Assembly (NCBI RefSeq): GCF_001672975.1
Contig: NZ_LZKU01000238.1
Location: 62,001 to 126,000, forward strand
Reading direction: 5' to 3'
Source of the DNA: Mycobacterium sp. 1465703.0
GTDB taxonomy: Bacteria > Actinomycetota > Actinomycetes > Mycobacteriales > Mycobacteriaceae
Length of the DNA: 64,000 nucleotides
Shown here: positions 48,190-57,956 of the stretch, one piece after another
Position numbering within the stretch: the stretch's first letter is position 1
How the letters are laid out: each line of letters starts with the position of its first letter
Translations under genes and position numbers: made by a program
The notes under the pieces: model-generated
The model's database searches: none
What the model was told of the DNA's origin: nothing
What the model saw: the letters and a program-made list of their open reading frames with translations, nothing else

Positions 48190-49515
48190 TTGCTTTCCGC
48201 TTTCATCTCATCGCTGCGGACAGTCGACCTGAGACGGAAGATCCTCTTCACTCTTGGCATCGTCGTCTTGTATCGGGTCGGCGCCGCACTACCGTCCCCT
48301 GGCGTCAACTATCCGAACGTCCAGCAGTGCATCAAAGAGGCCAGCGGTGGCGCGGCCGGACAGATCTACTCGCTGATCAACCTGTTCTCCGGTGGTGCGC
48401 TGCTCAAACTCACCGTGTTCGCGGTGGGGGTGATGCCCTACATCACCGCCAGCATCATCGTGCAGCTGCTCACGGTGGTCATCCCGCGGTTCGAGGAACT
48501 GCGCAAGGAAGGCCAATCCGGCCAGGCCAAGATGACGCAGTACACCCGTTATCTGGCCATCGCGCTGGCGGTCCTGCAGGCCACCAGCATCGTGGCCCTG
48601 GCGGCCAACGGGGGGCTGTTGCAGGGTTGCTCGCTGGACATCATCGCCGACCAGAGCATCTTCACGCTGGTCGTCATCGTGCTGGTGATGACCAGCGGCG
48701 CGGCGCTGGTGATGTGGATGGGTGAGCTGATCACCGAACGCGGCATCGGCAACGGCATGTCATTGCTGATCTTCGTGGGAATCGCGGCGCGCATCCCCGC
48801 CGAAGGCAAGACGATCCTGGACAGCCGCGGTGGGATGATCTTCGCCGCGGTGCTGGTCGCCGCGCTGGTCATCATCGTCGGGGTGGTGTTCGTCGAGCAG
48901 GGCCAGCGCCGGATTCCCGTGCAGTACGCCAAGCGGATGGTCGGCCGGCGCATGTACGGCGGTACTTCGACGTATCTGCCGCTCAAGGTCAACCAGGCCG
49001 GTGTTATCCCGGTGATCTTCGCGTCCTCGCTGATCTACATCCCGCACCTGATCACCCAGCTGATCCGCAGCGGCAGCGGCGGCGTGGGCAACACCTGGTG
49101 GGACAAATTCGTCGGCAGCTACCTGTCCGACCCCAGTGACCCGATTTACATCAGCATCTATTTCGGGCTGATCATCTTCTTCACGTATTTCTATGTGTCG
49201 ATCACGTTCAATCCCGACGAGCGTGCCGACGAGATGAAAAAGTTCGGTGGTTTCATTCCCGGTATTCGGCCGGGCAAGCCGACCGCCGATTACCTGCGTT
49301 TCGTGCTGAGCCGGATCACCCTGCCGGGCTCGATTTACCTTGGCGCAATTTCGGTGCTGCCCAACTTGTTCTTGCAGATCGGCAACGGCGGAGCGGTTCA
49401 GAATTTGCCGTTCGGCGGTACCGCGGTTTTGATCATGATTGGCGTGGGCTTGGATACGGTCAAGCAGATCGAGAGTCAGCTCATGCAGCGCAACTATGAA
49501 GGGTTCCTCAAGTGA
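48190..49515 (+). CDS. secY: Preprotein translocase subunit SecY
   Basis: 441 residues with ten membrane helices. It forms the Sec channel with SecE and SecG. Plug and pore regions are recognisable ([40 protein letters not shown]), as is the cytoplasmic loop used by SecA and ribosomes ([16 protein letters not shown]). Start TTG at 48190 behind GGAGGAAG. The adk GTG overlaps the stop (GTGA). Confidence 0.97.
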   Translation: MLSAFISSLRTVDLRRKILFTLGIVVLYRVGAALPSPGVNYPNVQQCIKEASGGAAGQIYSLINLFSGGALLKLTVFAVGVMPYITASIIVQLLTVVIPRFEELRKEGQSGQAKMTQYTRYLAIALAVLQATSIVALAANGGLLQGCSLDIIADQSIFTLVVIVLVMTSGAALVMWMGELITERGIGNGMSLLIFVGIAARIPAEGKTILDSRGGMIFAAVLVAALVIIVGVVFVEQGQRRIPVQYAKRMVGRRMYGGTSTYLPLKVNQAGVIPVIFASSLIYIPHLITQLIRSGSGGVGNTWWDKFVGSYLSDPSDPIYISIYFGLIIFFTYFYVSITFNPDERADEMKKFGGFIPGIRPGKPTADYLRFVLSRITLPGSIYLGAISVLPNLFLQIGNGGAVQNLPFGGTAVLIMIGVGLDTVKQIESQLMQRNYEGFLK

Positions 49516-50057
49516 GAGTCGTTTTGCTCGGACCGCCGGGGGCGGGCAAGGGAACGCAGGCCCAGAAGCTCTCGGAAAAGCTCGGGATCCCGCACATCTC
49601 CACCGGTGAGCTGTTCCGCAGCAACATCGAGAACGGGACCAAACTCGGCCTGGAGGCCAAGCGCTACCTGGACGCCGGCGACCTGGTGCCCTCCGAGCTG
49701 ACCAACCAGCTCGTCGACGATCGCCTCAGCGATCCCGATGCGGCCAACGGGTTCATCTTGGATGGCTTCCCGCGGTCGACCGAACAGGCCAGAGCGCTGC
49801 ACGACATGCTGGGACGCCGAGGCACCGACATCGATGCGGTGCTGGAGTTCCGGGTCTCGCAGGAGGAGCTGCTGGAACGGCTGAAATCGCGCGGGCGCGC
49901 CGACGACACCGACGACATCATCCTGAACCGGATGAAGGTCTACCGCGACGAGACCGCTCCGCTGCTGGAGTACTACAGCGCCCAGCTCAAGACGGTCGAC
50001 GCCGTCGGCTCCATGGACGAAGTGTTCGCCCGGGCGCTGCGGGCGCTGGGCAAGTAG
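49512..50057 (+). CDS. adk: Adenylate kinase, short form
   Basis: 181 residues. P-loop [12 protein letters not shown]-binding ISTGELFR, and DGFPRS. The LID is the short type, without a zinc finger, as in other mycobacteria. It interconverts ATP, ADP and AMP. It is coupled to secY by a 4-nt overlap and followed by mapA after 2 nt. Confidence 0.97.
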   Translation: MRVVLLGPPGAGKGTQAQKLSEKLGIPHISTGELFRSNIENGTKLGLEAKRYLDAGDLVPSELTNQLVDDRLSDPDAANGFILDGFPRSTEQARALHDMLGRRGTDIDAVLEFRVSQEELLERLKSRGRADDTDDIILNRMKVYRDETAPLLEYYSAQLKTVDAVGSMDEVFARALRALGK

Positions 50058-50059
50058 GG

Positions 50060-50863
50060 ATGAGCCCGCTGGCGCGGCTGCGGAGTCGCAAGGTGGTGCC
50101 GCAGCGCAGTGCCGGTGAGCTCGATGCCATGGCCGCGGCCGGTGCGGTGGTCGCAGCGGCGCTGCAGGCGGTGCGCGCGGCCGCGGTTTCCGGGGTATCG
50201 ACGCTGAGCCTGGACGAAATAGCCGAGTCGGTGATCCGCGACGCCGGGGCGGTGCCCTCGTTCCTGGGCTATCACGGTTACCCCGCGTCGATCTGCGCCT
50301 CGGTGAACGAGCGAGTAGTGCACGGGATTCCCTCGGCCGCAGAGATTCTGGCGTCCGGTGACCTGGTGTCGATCGACTGTGGCGCAGTGCTGGACGGCTG
50401 GCACGGTGATGCCGCGATCACCTTCGGGGTCGGGACGCTGGACGCGGCCGACGAAGCGTTGTCACAGGCCACCAGGGAATCGCTGGAGGCCGGGATCGCG
50501 GCCATGGTGCCCGGCAACCGGCTGACCGACGTCTCGCACGCCATCGAGATGGGCACCCGCGACGCCGAGGCCCGCCACTCACGCGCCTTCGGGATCGTCG
50601 AGGGGTACGGCGGGCACGGCATCGGCCGGCAGATGCACATGGACCCGTTCCTGCCCAACGAGGGCTCTCCCGGACGCGGCCCGCTGCTGGCCACCGGCTC
50701 GGTGCTGGCCATCGAACCGATGCTGACGCTGGGAACCGGCAAGACCGTGGTGCTCGACGACCAGTGGACGGTCAGCACCACCGACGGGTCGCGCGCGGCG
50801 CACTGGGAGCACACCGTCGCGGTGACCGACGCGGGGCCGCGCATCCTGACCTCCCTGAACTGA
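50060..50863 (+). CDS. mapA: Methionine aminopeptidase, type I
   Basis: 267 residues, pita-bread fold. Metal ligands in [20 protein letters not shown] (two Asp), [15 protein letters not shown] (His), AIEPMLTLG (Glu) and WEHTVAVT (Glu). It removes the initiator Met. Mycobacteria have a second paralogue (mapB) elsewhere. Last gene of the secY-adk-mapA group; its TGA forms part of the SigL -35 box. Confidence 0.95.
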   Translation: MSPLARLRSRKVVPQRSAGELDAMAAAGAVVAAALQAVRAAAVSGVSTLSLDEIAESVIRDAGAVPSFLGYHGYPASICASVNERVVHGIPSAAEILASGDLVSIDCGAVLDGWHGDAAITFGVGTLDAADEALSQATRESLEAGIAAMVPGNRLTDVSHAIEMGTRDAEARHSRAFGIVEGYGGHGIGRQMHMDPFLPNEGSPGRGPLLATGSVLAIEPMLTLGTGKTVVLDDQWTVSTTDGSRAAHWEHTVAVTDAGPRILTSLN

Positions 50864-50890
50864 ACTAAACGCCTGCTCGGCTCGTTTAGT
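50861..50890 (+). promoter_or_regulatory. SigL-type autoregulatory promoter with a palindrome
   Basis: -35 TGAACT (50861-50866), 16 bp, -10 CGTTTA (50883-50888). This fits the SigL consensus described for M. tuberculosis (TGAACC, about 17 bp, CGTgtta). An inverted repeat ACTAAACG (50864-50871) / CGTTTAGT (50883-50890) overlaps both boxes. The -35 begins in the mapA stop codon. The sigL GTG follows 19 nt after the -10 box, so the transcript would have a very short leader. Confidence 0.75.
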
Positions 50891-50907
50891 CGACAGGAGG
50901 TGATCGA

Positions 50908-51453
50908 GTGGCTCGGGTGGCTGGATCGTGGCGGGTCTCCGGGGCAGCCGAAGCCGCTCTGATGAAGGCGCTATACGACGAACACGCGGCGGTTCTGTGG
51001 CGATACGCGCTGCGGCTGACGGGGGACGCGAGCCAGTCCGAAGATGTGGTCCAGGAGACATTGCTGCGCGCGTGGCAACACCCGGAAGTGGTCGGCGACA
51101 CCGAGCGCTCGGCGCGGGCGTGGTTGTTCACGGTGGCCCGCAACATGATCATCGATGACCGGCGCAGCGCGCGGTATCGCAACGTCGTCGGTTCCACAGA
51201 CGTATCGGGGGCGCCCGAACAGTCCACGCCGGACGAGGTCAATGCGGCGCTGGATCGGTTGCTGATAGCGGACGCGATGGCCCAGTTGTCCGCCGAGCAC
51301 CGAGCAGTGATCGACCGGTCCTATTACCGGGGATGGACCACCACGCAGATAGCTTCGGACCTCGGGATCGCGGAGGGAACAGTGAAGTCGCGACTACACT
51401 ATGCGGTGCGGGCGTTGCGACTCACTCTGCAGGAAGTTGGAGTTACCCGGTGA
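50908..51453 (+). CDS. sigL: ECF RNA polymerase sigma factor SigL
   Basis: 181 residues. Sigma-2 (ALYDEHAAVLWRYALRLTGDASQSEDVVQETLLRAW) and sigma-4 (HRAVIDRSYYRGWTTTQIASDLGIAEGTVKSRLHYA). SigL of M. tuberculosis governs cell-envelope, polyketide and secreted-protein redox genes and is held by the zinc anti-sigma RslA. Start GTG behind AGGAGG. rslA overlaps its stop. Confidence 0.95.
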   Translation: MARVAGSWRVSGAAEAALMKALYDEHAAVLWRYALRLTGDASQSEDVVQETLLRAWQHPEVVGDTERSARAWLFTVARNMIIDDRRSARYRNVVGSTDVSGAPEQSTPDEVNAALDRLLIADAMAQLSAEHRAVIDRSYYRGWTTTQIASDLGIAEGTVKSRLHYAVRALRLTLQEVGVTR

Positions 51454-52202
51454 CGGGCTCCGAATACTTGAGGGGTGACGAAATGGATGAAATGAGGACG
51501 CCGATGCAGGATATCGGCCCTCCTGAAGACCGCTACGCGATGTGGGATGCCGCATACGTGTTGGGTTCTTTGTCGGCCGCGCAACGCCGCGAATTCGAGA
51601 CGCACATGGCGCACTGCCACCCGTGCCGGGACGCCGTCGCCGATATCAGTGGCGTGCCGGCCCTGCTGTCACAGCTCGACCGTGAAGAAGTGGCCGCGAT
51701 CGACCAATCCGGTCCGGCCCCGGAGATGTCTCCGGAATTGCTGCCGTCCCTGCTGGCGACGGTTCGCTGGCGTCGGCGCCGCAGCCGGGTGGTGACCTGG
51801 GTGGCGTCGGCGGCCGCGGCCGCGGTGCTGGCCATCGCGGTGTTCGTCGGTCTTGAGGGGTGGTCGTCGACTCCGTCCCAGCAGGTGACCGCGTCGTCGG
51901 AGCCGATGGCTCAGGTGGGTACCAGCCTGCTGACGTCGTCGGTCGCGGTCAGCAGCCAGCACTGGGGGACGTCGATCAACCTGCGTTGCGTGTGCCTGGC
52001 TCCCCTGAACGCGCACCATGACACGCTCGCGATGGTTGTGATCGGGCGCGACGGCAGCCACACCCGGCTGGCGACGTGGGTGGCCGTGCCCGGCCACACC
52101 GCGACACCCGCGGGCGCCATCTCGACTCCGGTCGATCAGATCGCCGCCGTGCAGGTGGTTGCCGCGGACAGCGGCCAGGTTCTGTTGCAACGTTCGCTGT
52201 AA
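51450..52202 (+). CDS. rslA: Anti-sigma-L factor RslA (zinc anti-sigma)
   Basis: 250 residues. N-terminal ZAS domain with the HX3CX2C motif (THMAHCHPC), one membrane helix (VVTWVASAAAAAVLAIAVFVG), and an extracytoplasmic C-terminal domain with a further Cys pair (LRCVCLAP). Oxidation or zinc loss releases SigL. The GTG at 51450 gives GTGA coupling to sigL, GGAG 7 nt upstream, and the length known for RslA; an ATG at 51483 behind AGGGG is an alternative (239 residues). Confidence 0.92.
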   Translation: MTGSEYLRGDEMDEMRTPMQDIGPPEDRYAMWDAAYVLGSLSAAQRREFETHMAHCHPCRDAVADISGVPALLSQLDREEVAAIDQSGPAPEMSPELLPSLLATVRWRRRRSRVVTWVASAAAAAVLAIAVFVGLEGWSSTPSQQVTASSEPMAQVGTSLLTSSVAVSSQHWGTSINLRCVCLAPLNAHHDTLAMVVIGRDGSHTRLATWVAVPGHTATPAGAISTPVDQIAAVQVVAADSGQVLLQRSL

Positions 52203-52216
52203 AGGTCGGGGCCAGC

Positions 52217-53434
52217 GTGTACGGAGACGGGCGTCCGCTTCGGGTGCTTGTGGTGGGCGCTGGCGTCGCCGGCATCTCCGTCGCCCGGGGATTATTGCGC
52301 GACGGCCATGACGTAACGGTTTTCGAACGCCGGCCCGATGTGCAGGCGGCCGGCGGTGCGGTGACGATCTGGTCCAACGGCGAGACGGTTCTGCACCAGC
52401 TGGGTGTCGACATGGACGGTGCCGGTCAGCTGCTGGCTACCGTTCGGGCGGTGACGTCCAAAGGTCTTCCGCTCGCCACCCTCGACGTGACGGGGATGGT
52501 GGAGCGCCTGGGCGCACCCGTCCGGATGGTTCCGCGCCGGGTGCTGCTGGAACGGCTTCTGAAAGGCTTTCCGGCCGAACGCATCCGGTGCAACTCCCGG
52601 GCGATCGCGTTGACCAGCGCGGCCACCGGGGTCGGCGTCGAATTCGACGATGGCACCGTGGCCGAGGGCGACGTATTGGTCGGTGCCGATGGCCTGCACT
52701 CGATGGTGCGCGATTGCGTTGGTGCGCAAGGCCCTAAGCCGACCGGCTGGTGCAGTTGGCAGGGGCTGGTCACGCTTCCGGAGATCCCGGAAAAGGACGT
52801 CGCATACGTGATTGTCGGAGAGCGCGGAAACCTGGGCTTGTGGCCGGCGGGAGGCTGCGACCTGCAATGGTGGTTCGACCTGCCGTGGGCGCCGGGATTC
52901 GTGCGGCCGCAACGTCCGATCGAGATGATCCGGTCCCATTTCGCCGGATGGTCGCCCCTGGCCGATCGTGTGCTGGCGAACTTGACCGACGACCATCTGG
53001 CCCCCTCGCCGTTCCCGCATTTCCGGCATCCGATTCCGCCCGCGGGCCAAGGCCCGGTCACGCTACTCGGCGACGCCGCCCACACGATGCCGCCCATCCT
53101 GGCGCAAGGCACCAACCAGGCCCTGCTTGACACCATGGTGCTGTGCAAAGCTTTAGCGGATTTCCGGAGTGAAATGCACAGTGGCAAGACCGATCTCGCG
53201 AGTGCGTTGCGCTGGTATGAGAAGACCCGGCGACGCAAGGTCATGGTCGTGTCCCGGATGGCGTCGCTGCCGGTGTCACACGGTGAGCTCGTGCTGAGAC
53301 CGGCCGCGCTGATTCCCGATCGGCTGCAGGCCTGGGCGCTGCTGACGTTTCTGCGCTGGACGAGTCATCGCCGGATGTCCGCTCAGATCAACCGCAACTT
53401 GGGGGAAGCGACGAAGATCACGTCCAGCCCATGA
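52217..53434 (+). CDS. Class A FAD-dependent monooxygenase (PHBH/TetX-like)
   Basis: 405 residues. FAD motif VLVVGAGVAGISVARG, the DG motif LVGADGLHSMVRD, and the GD motif LLGDAAHTMPPILAQGTNQAL. Such enzymes hydroxylate aromatic or polyketide substrates or inactivate drugs. It begins 14 nt after rslA with AGGTCGGGG before a GTG, so it is probably read from the SigL promoter. It overlaps the DUF4389 gene by 4 nt. I do not recall it at this place in M. tuberculosis. Confidence 0.88.
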   Translation: MYGDGRPLRVLVVGAGVAGISVARGLLRDGHDVTVFERRPDVQAAGGAVTIWSNGETVLHQLGVDMDGAGQLLATVRAVTSKGLPLATLDVTGMVERLGAPVRMVPRRVLLERLLKGFPAERIRCNSRAIALTSAATGVGVEFDDGTVAEGDVLVGADGLHSMVRDCVGAQGPKPTGWCSWQGLVTLPEIPEKDVAYVIVGERGNLGLWPAGGCDLQWWFDLPWAPGFVRPQRPIEMIRSHFAGWSPLADRVLANLTDDHLAPSPFPHFRHPIPPAGQGPVTLLGDAAHTMPPILAQGTNQALLDTMVLCKALADFRSEMHSGKTDLASALRWYEKTRRRKVMVVSRMASLPVSHGELVLRPAALIPDRLQAWALLTFLRWTSHRRMSAQINRNLGEATKITSSP

Positions 53435-54024
53435 CCAGCCCGGGCGATTTCGTAAGGGTGCGAGGCGATTACGACGCACCCGCACGCGCGCTCTGGCTGG
53501 TGAAGTGGTGCGTGCTGGCCGTGCCGCACTACCCGATATTGATCGGGCTCTACCTGGTATTCCCGTTCTCGACCCTCGTCGCCGGCGTCGCCATCTTGTG
53601 CACCGGACGGTATCCGCGGCGTCTCTTCGAATTCAACGTCGGGGTGCTGCGCTGGTCCTGGCGGGTGATGAACTACCGGTTTCCGATGAACAGCACCGAC
53701 AAATACCCGCCCTTCACGTTTGCGTCCCGGCCCGACTACCCAGGCGACCTCGAGGTCGACTACCCCGAACAGCTGAAGAACTGGGCGGTGCTGGTGAAGT
53801 GGTTGCTGGCCATCCCTCAAGTACTGCTGTGCTGGTCGCTGGAGCCGCTGCTGCAGGTGCTCACCGTGATCGCCGCGGTGACGTTGTTATGCACCGGGAC
53901 GATCCCGCCGGGCATGCGCGATCTGCTGATGGGCATTGTTCGCTGGCGATACCGGGTGGCCGTGTACGTGTCGCTGATGCGCGACGAATATCCGCCGTTC
54001 CGAATGGATTTGGGGTCCCGATGA
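53431..54024 (+). CDS. DUF4389 membrane protein
   Basis: 197 residues built from two similar halves. Each has a hydrophobic segment followed by a CTG...P.R..F/L.G..RW..RV..Y pattern (ILCTGRYPRRLFEFNVGVLRW; LLCTGTIPPGMRDLLMGIVRW). The repeat suggests internal duplication. Function unknown. It is coupled to both neighbours by 4-nt overlaps, so it is likely required together with the monooxygenase and methyltransferase. Confidence 0.82.
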   Translation: MTSPGDFVRVRGDYDAPARALWLVKWCVLAVPHYPILIGLYLVFPFSTLVAGVAILCTGRYPRRLFEFNVGVLRWSWRVMNYRFPMNSTDKYPPFTFASRPDYPGDLEVDYPEQLKNWAVLVKWLLAIPQVLLCWSLEPLLQVLTVIAAVTLLCTGTIPPGMRDLLMGIVRWRYRVAVYVSLMRDEYPPFRMDLGSR

Positions 54025-54647
54025 TCCTCCGCAATTTCCTGTTTCCGTACGTGTACCGATTGGGTCAGCCGGTTTTCGATCGGCTGTTCTACCACCGGTA
54101 CCGGCGGGCCGCGCTGAGTAACGCCACCGGCCGGCTGTTGATGGTCGGTCTGGGGCCGGGCACCGACCTGATGTTCCTGCCCGAAACGGTGACGTCGGTC
54201 GCGGCCGTGGAACCCGGGGCGCCGTTTCGGCGAACTGCGGCAAAGCGTGCAGCGCGCCACGGCATCGCGGTCGACATCGTCGAGGGTACCGGTGAAGCAA
54301 TTCCCTTTCCGGACAACGCTTTCGACTCGGTGCACATCGGGCTGGTGTTGTGTTCGGTCGATGACGTGGCCGCTACCCTCGGTGAAATCCGCCGGGTCTT
54401 GGTCCCCGGAGGCAGGCTGGTGGTCCTCGAGCACGTCCGCGGGACCGGCGCGACGGGCCGGTTGCAGGACCTGATCGCCAAGCCGTGGTCGTGGCTGGCC
54501 GGTGGTTGTGAGCCGAACCGGCGAACCCTCGACGCGATTTCCGCCGCTGGGTTCGATACCAGTGCGCTGCAGAGCATTCCGCGAACACCGGTGCCCTTCC
54601 CGTGCAAACCCCATCTGCAGGGATTCGCCACCCTTACTCGACGCTGA
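54021..54647 (+). CDS. Class I SAM-dependent methyltransferase
   Basis: 208 residues. Glycine-rich SAM motif LLMVGLGPGTDL, acidic partner in VAAVEPG, motif FDSVHIGLVLCSV and post-motif LVPGGRLVVLEHV; a UbiE/Methyltransf_11-type fold. The hydrophobic N-terminus (MILRNFLFPYVYRLGQPVFD) suggests membrane proximity and a lipid-like substrate. ATG at 54021 is coupled to the DUF4389 gene. The 3' end overlaps the convergent ABC permease gene by 14 bp. Confidence 0.88.
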   Translation: MILRNFLFPYVYRLGQPVFDRLFYHRYRRAALSNATGRLLMVGLGPGTDLMFLPETVTSVAAVEPGAPFRRTAAKRAARHGIAVDIVEGTGEAIPFPDNAFDSVHIGLVLCSVDDVAATLGEIRRVLVPGGRLVVLEHVRGTGATGRLQDLIAKPWSWLAGGCEPNRRTLDAISAAGFDTSALQSIPRTPVPFPCKPHLQGFATLTRR

Positions 54648-57138
54648 CCGCCTCGATGATGTTGAGATCCGCCGCACGCCGCGCCGGCGGCACCGAGCCG
54701 AGCAGGCTGATCGCCAGCGCCCCAAGTGTGAAGGCAAGCGCCAGCGGGCTCAGCCGAAAGCCGACTTCGAAATTCATGATGTCTCCGCTGATACGGCTGA
54801 ACAACCACTGATTGGTCAATCCGAGCGCAAGCCCCAAAATGCCACCGACGACCCCGATTCCGGCCGCTTCGGCCAGCACCGTCCGCAGTGTGAACCTGCG
54901 ACTGGCTCCCATCGCCCGGAGCACACCGATTTCGCGCCGCCGTTCGGTCACCGAGAGCGTCAAGGTATTGAGCAGTGCGACCGCGGCCACCGACACGACG
55001 ATGATCCACACCGCGTTGGCGATGAACATGCTCTGATGCAGCGGAGCCTGCAGCCCCGCCAGCGCGGCGGGACCGTCGTAGACATGGTTCGGCGCCGGCA
55101 CCGCCTCGCGGACGGCGGCCAGTAGATGCTGCCGATTCGCGCCGGGGACCGCGGTGATCTGCAACGTCGTTGCGGCCGGGCGGTCGAACCAGGCCCGCAG
55201 GTGGTCGAGACCGATTCCGACCGTGCCGATGACGGTCGAGAAGAACGGCACCAATGCCAGCACGGTCGTCTGCCGCGGGCCGTGCGGCGTCTGCAGTCGC
55301 AGTGCGTCACCGGCCCGGACGTGCAGGATTCTGCCCAGATTCTGGGTGAGCACCACGCCTTTGCCCGCGAGCACTTCGGCGCGCACCCGTTCGTCGAGCG
55401 CGTGGAAGAGCGGATCGTGGCTGCCGTTGGCAAAGCCGTCGAGCAGAACGCGGGTACCGCCGACGACGGCGAACCCGAACGCGCCCTCGGTCACTCGTGC
55501 TACCCCGGGGACCGCGGCGACCTTCTCCGAAACACCCTGGGGCAGAACGTCAGTGGGGTAGCTGTCGGGCGGGTCCGCGCTCACCCACACGTCGGCATCG
55601 GCGACCGGCGAAAAGATGCCCCGTGCGGACCGAATCATGTCGGCGTTCGTACCGGTGATCACGACGGTGGTGAGCACCCCGATGAGCACGGTCATCACGG
55701 TCGCCCATACCCGCCGCGGCGCACGCAGGATGGTCGCCGCCGCGAGCGCCCCGAACGACCCGAACATCCGCGCCGTTGCCGCGGTGGCCCTCACGATGGG
55801 CGCGGTGAGAGCGAAGCCCAGCGCGATCTCGGCGCCCAACAGAACGGCCATCGCGACGAACGCGTAGCTGCCGCGCTGGCCGACGACGACCATCGTCGAC
55901 GCCACGAAAATCACTACGGCGCCAGCCCCACTGGCGATCCGCAGCCAGCGTGGCACGACGTCGGCCGCCGAAGCCCCGACCGGCGCGAGCGCCTCAATCG
56001 GCGAAACCTTGTACACCTGCCGGGCCGCCATCGCCGAAGCGGCCACGCTGGTCAGAGCCGTGGCCGCCAGCGCCAGCGGTACCGCGTAACCGGGCAACCA
56101 GTACTCGACGCGGGCCTCGAGTCCTTGCGTCACCGCCGGAGGCAACCGGCCAATCGCGATGTGGCCGGCCACAATTCCCATGCCGGACCCGATGGCTCCG
56201 CCGATGAACCCCAGAACCGCGGCCTCGGCGAGCATGTCGCCGACAATGGTGACGCGCCGACCCCCGATCGCGCGCAGCATCGAGATGACCGGCCGGCGTG
56301 CGGTGATCGCCATCGTCATCGTGGTATAGATCAAAAACGCGCCGACCACCAACGCAACTGCAGCCCCCAGCAGGGCCATGTAGTTCATCAGCTTGACGCC
56401 GTCACCGGCCCGCGCCGCCCGGAAGCTTGGGGCGGCGACGATCGCGCGGCCGTTCACGATGTCGGTGACCTTGGTGCGAACGGCACCGGGGTCGGCGCCC
56501 GGCTTGATGGTGATCAGTATCGAGTCGAGTTGGCCGGTGCGGCCGGTGGCGTTCTGCGCCAGAGCAAGTGGCGCGAGGACGTAGTGGCCGCCGTTGAGGT
56601 CCGCATATTGCTTGCCCGCGAGCACATCGGTCACCGTCACCGAGGCCGAACCCAGTTGAAACTGCTGACCTTTCGCATAGCCGACGCGGGGTCCGACTTG
56701 AACTCCGGACGGCGACGCCGACAGCGCCTGCACCGGACGGGCGACCGCGTCTTTCAGCGCGCCGCCCAGCGCGGCGGTGCTGGCATCGGCGCCCAGCAGG
56801 AGCACCGGCCCCGACGGCGTGGACGCCGACGTTCGAATCATCGGTGCCGCGGTGGCGACGCCGGGAACGGCGGCCACTTCGGCCTGTATGGAATCGGAGA
56901 ATCCGGCGTCGGTGATGCCGGACACCTCGAGGGCGGCGACCCCGGCGATCCCGTCGGCCAGCCGGCTCACCGATCCGGTGGTCGACCCGAAGATACCGAA
57001 GACCGCAACCAAATAGGTTGCCGAGACTGCCATTACGGCGATCGAGGCGAACGTGCGGCGCCGATGCACGGCAAGCTCGCGCAGGCTGAAAACGCGTAGC
57101 CTGCTCGCAGCGGCGGCGACCGCGGATCCGGGTTTCAC
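54634..57138 (-). CDS. ABC transporter permease, FtsX/MacB-like (two FtsX domains)
   Basis: 834 residues. An N-terminal helix with a large external MacB-PCD-like domain, an FtsX block ([21 protein letters not shown] ...), a middle helix bundle, a second external domain, and a final FtsX block ([21 protein letters not shown] ...): about ten helices in all. This single-chain double permease works with one ATPase to move lipids, peptides or drugs by mechanotransmission. The architecture resembles the Rv0987-type permease. It shares 4 nt (ATGA) with the ATPase gene upstream. Confidence 0.9.
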   Translation of the reverse strand: MKPGSAVAAAASRLRVFSLRELAVHRRRTFASIAVMAVSATYLVAVFGIFGSTTGSVSRLADGIAGVAALEVSGITDAGFSDSIQAEVAAVPGVATAAPMIRTSASTPSGPVLLLGADASTAALGGALKDAVARPVQALSASPSGVQVGPRVGYAKGQQFQLGSASVTVTDVLAGKQYADLNGGHYVLAPLALAQNATGRTGQLDSILITIKPGADPGAVRTKVTDIVNGRAIVAAPSFRAARAGDGVKLMNYMALLGAAVALVVGAFLIYTTMTMAITARRPVISMLRAIGGRRVTIVGDMLAEAAVLGFIGGAIGSGMGIVAGHIAIGRLPPAVTQGLEARVEYWLPGYAVPLALAATALTSVAASAMAARQVYKVSPIEALAPVGASAADVVPRWLRIASGAGAVVIFVASTMVVVGQRGSYAFVAMAVLLGAEIALGFALTAPIVRATAATARMFGSFGALAAATILRAPRRVWATVMTVLIGVLTTVVITGTNADMIRSARGIFSPVADADVWVSADPPDSYPTDVLPQGVSEKVAAVPGVARVTEGAFGFAVVGGTRVLLDGFANGSHDPLFHALDERVRAEVLAGKGVVLTQNLGRILHVRAGDALRLQTPHGPRQTTVLALVPFFSTVIGTVGIGLDHLRAWFDRPAATTLQITAVPGANRQHLLAAVREAVPAPNHVYDGPAALAGLQAPLHQSMFIANAVWIIVVSVAAVALLNTLTLSVTERRREIGVLRAMGASRRFTLRTVLAEAAGIGVVGGILGLALGLTNQWLFSRISGDIMNFEVGFRLSPLALAFTLGALAISLLGSVPPARRAADLNIIEAVSVE

Positions 57139-57830
57139 CCCGCGACCGCCATGACATCCGAGCCGACCCGGCCGTCCTGCAGCGTGATCACCCGGTCGGT
57201 GGCCGCGGCCGCATCCGCATTGTGGGTCACCATGACCACCAGCCGGCCTCGGCCGTCCTCGTGCGCCACCTCGGCCAGCAGCGCCAAAATGGACTCACCC
57301 GTCGTGGAGTCCAGGTTTCCGGTCGGCTCGTCAGCCAGAATCAGGGCCGGGTTCATCATCAATGCGCGGGCCACCGCGACCCGCTGCATTTGGCCGCCGG
57401 ACAGCTCCGCCGGGCGGTGCTCGGTCCGGTTGCCGAGCCCGACCCGATCCAGCAGCCGGACCGCCTCCGGTTTGGCCTTGCCCAGCCGAACCCCGTCGAG
57501 CAGTTTGGGAATCGCCACGTTCTCCCAGGCCGACAGCGTCGGCAACAGGTTGAAGAACTGGAAGACAAAACCCACCCGCTGGTGGCGGAACCGCGACTGT
57601 TGTTCATCGCTGAGCCGGCCGATCTCTTCGCCGTCGAATGTGATCGATCCGGAATCGGGGGAGTCCAAAGCGCCGAGCAGGTGCAGCAAGGTGCTTTTGC
57701 CTGCCCCCGACGGGCCGACGACCGACACGAACTGCCCGCCTGCGAGCCGCAGACTGACCTCATCGAGAGCCCGCACCGGTTGACCGCCGACCCGGTACTC
57801 GCGCACCACGTTGCGCAGTTCGATGGCCAT
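57135..57830 (-). CDS. ABC transporter ATPase (MacB/LolD-like)
   Basis: 231 residues. Walker [11 protein letters not shown]-loop [14 protein letters not shown], signature [14 protein letters not shown], Walker [15 protein letters not shown], and the switch His (VTHNADAA). It drives the FtsX-type permease encoded next. The ATG at 57830 begins [16 protein letters not shown]; a start at 57875 would add a non-family leader. It is divergent from the ThDP-enzyme operon across 126 bp, which suggests that it exports that pathway's product. Confidence 0.92.
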   Translation of the reverse strand: MAIELRNVVREYRVGGQPVRALDEVSLRLAGGQFVSVVGPSGAGKSTLLHLLGALDSPDSGSITFDGEEIGRLSDEQQSRFRHQRVGFVFQFFNLLPTLSAWENVAIPKLLDGVRLGKAKPEAVRLLDRVGLGNRTEHRPAELSGGQMQRVAVARALMMNPALILADEPTGNLDSTTGESILALLAEVAHEDGRGRLVVMVTHNADAAAATDRVITLQDGRVGSDVMAVAG

Positions 57831-57956
57831 AGAGACACCACGATGGGCACCGGCGAACGGTTCACCGACCGGCAATGAACCGACCGGCCGTCGACCTCGT
57901 TTCTTCGCAAAAGGGCAAATTCACCGCCCTTGATGGCGTCAGGAGAACGTCAGCAC
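57831..57956. promoter_or_regulatory. Bidirectional promoter region of exporter and ThDP-enzyme operon
   Basis: 126 bp between the divergent starts. GGAG (57942-57945) is the probable ribosome binding site of the ThDP gene. No clear operator or -10/-35 pair is visible. The MarR gene at 62421 is a candidate regulator by proximity only. Confidence 0.4.

Noticed and set aside
55126-57099. 657-codon open frame on the plus strand
   Set aside because: It is fully antisense to the ABC permease, whose helices and FtsX domains are clear. The translation is Arg/Gly/His-rich and without domains, a codon-bias shadow of GC-rich DNA.
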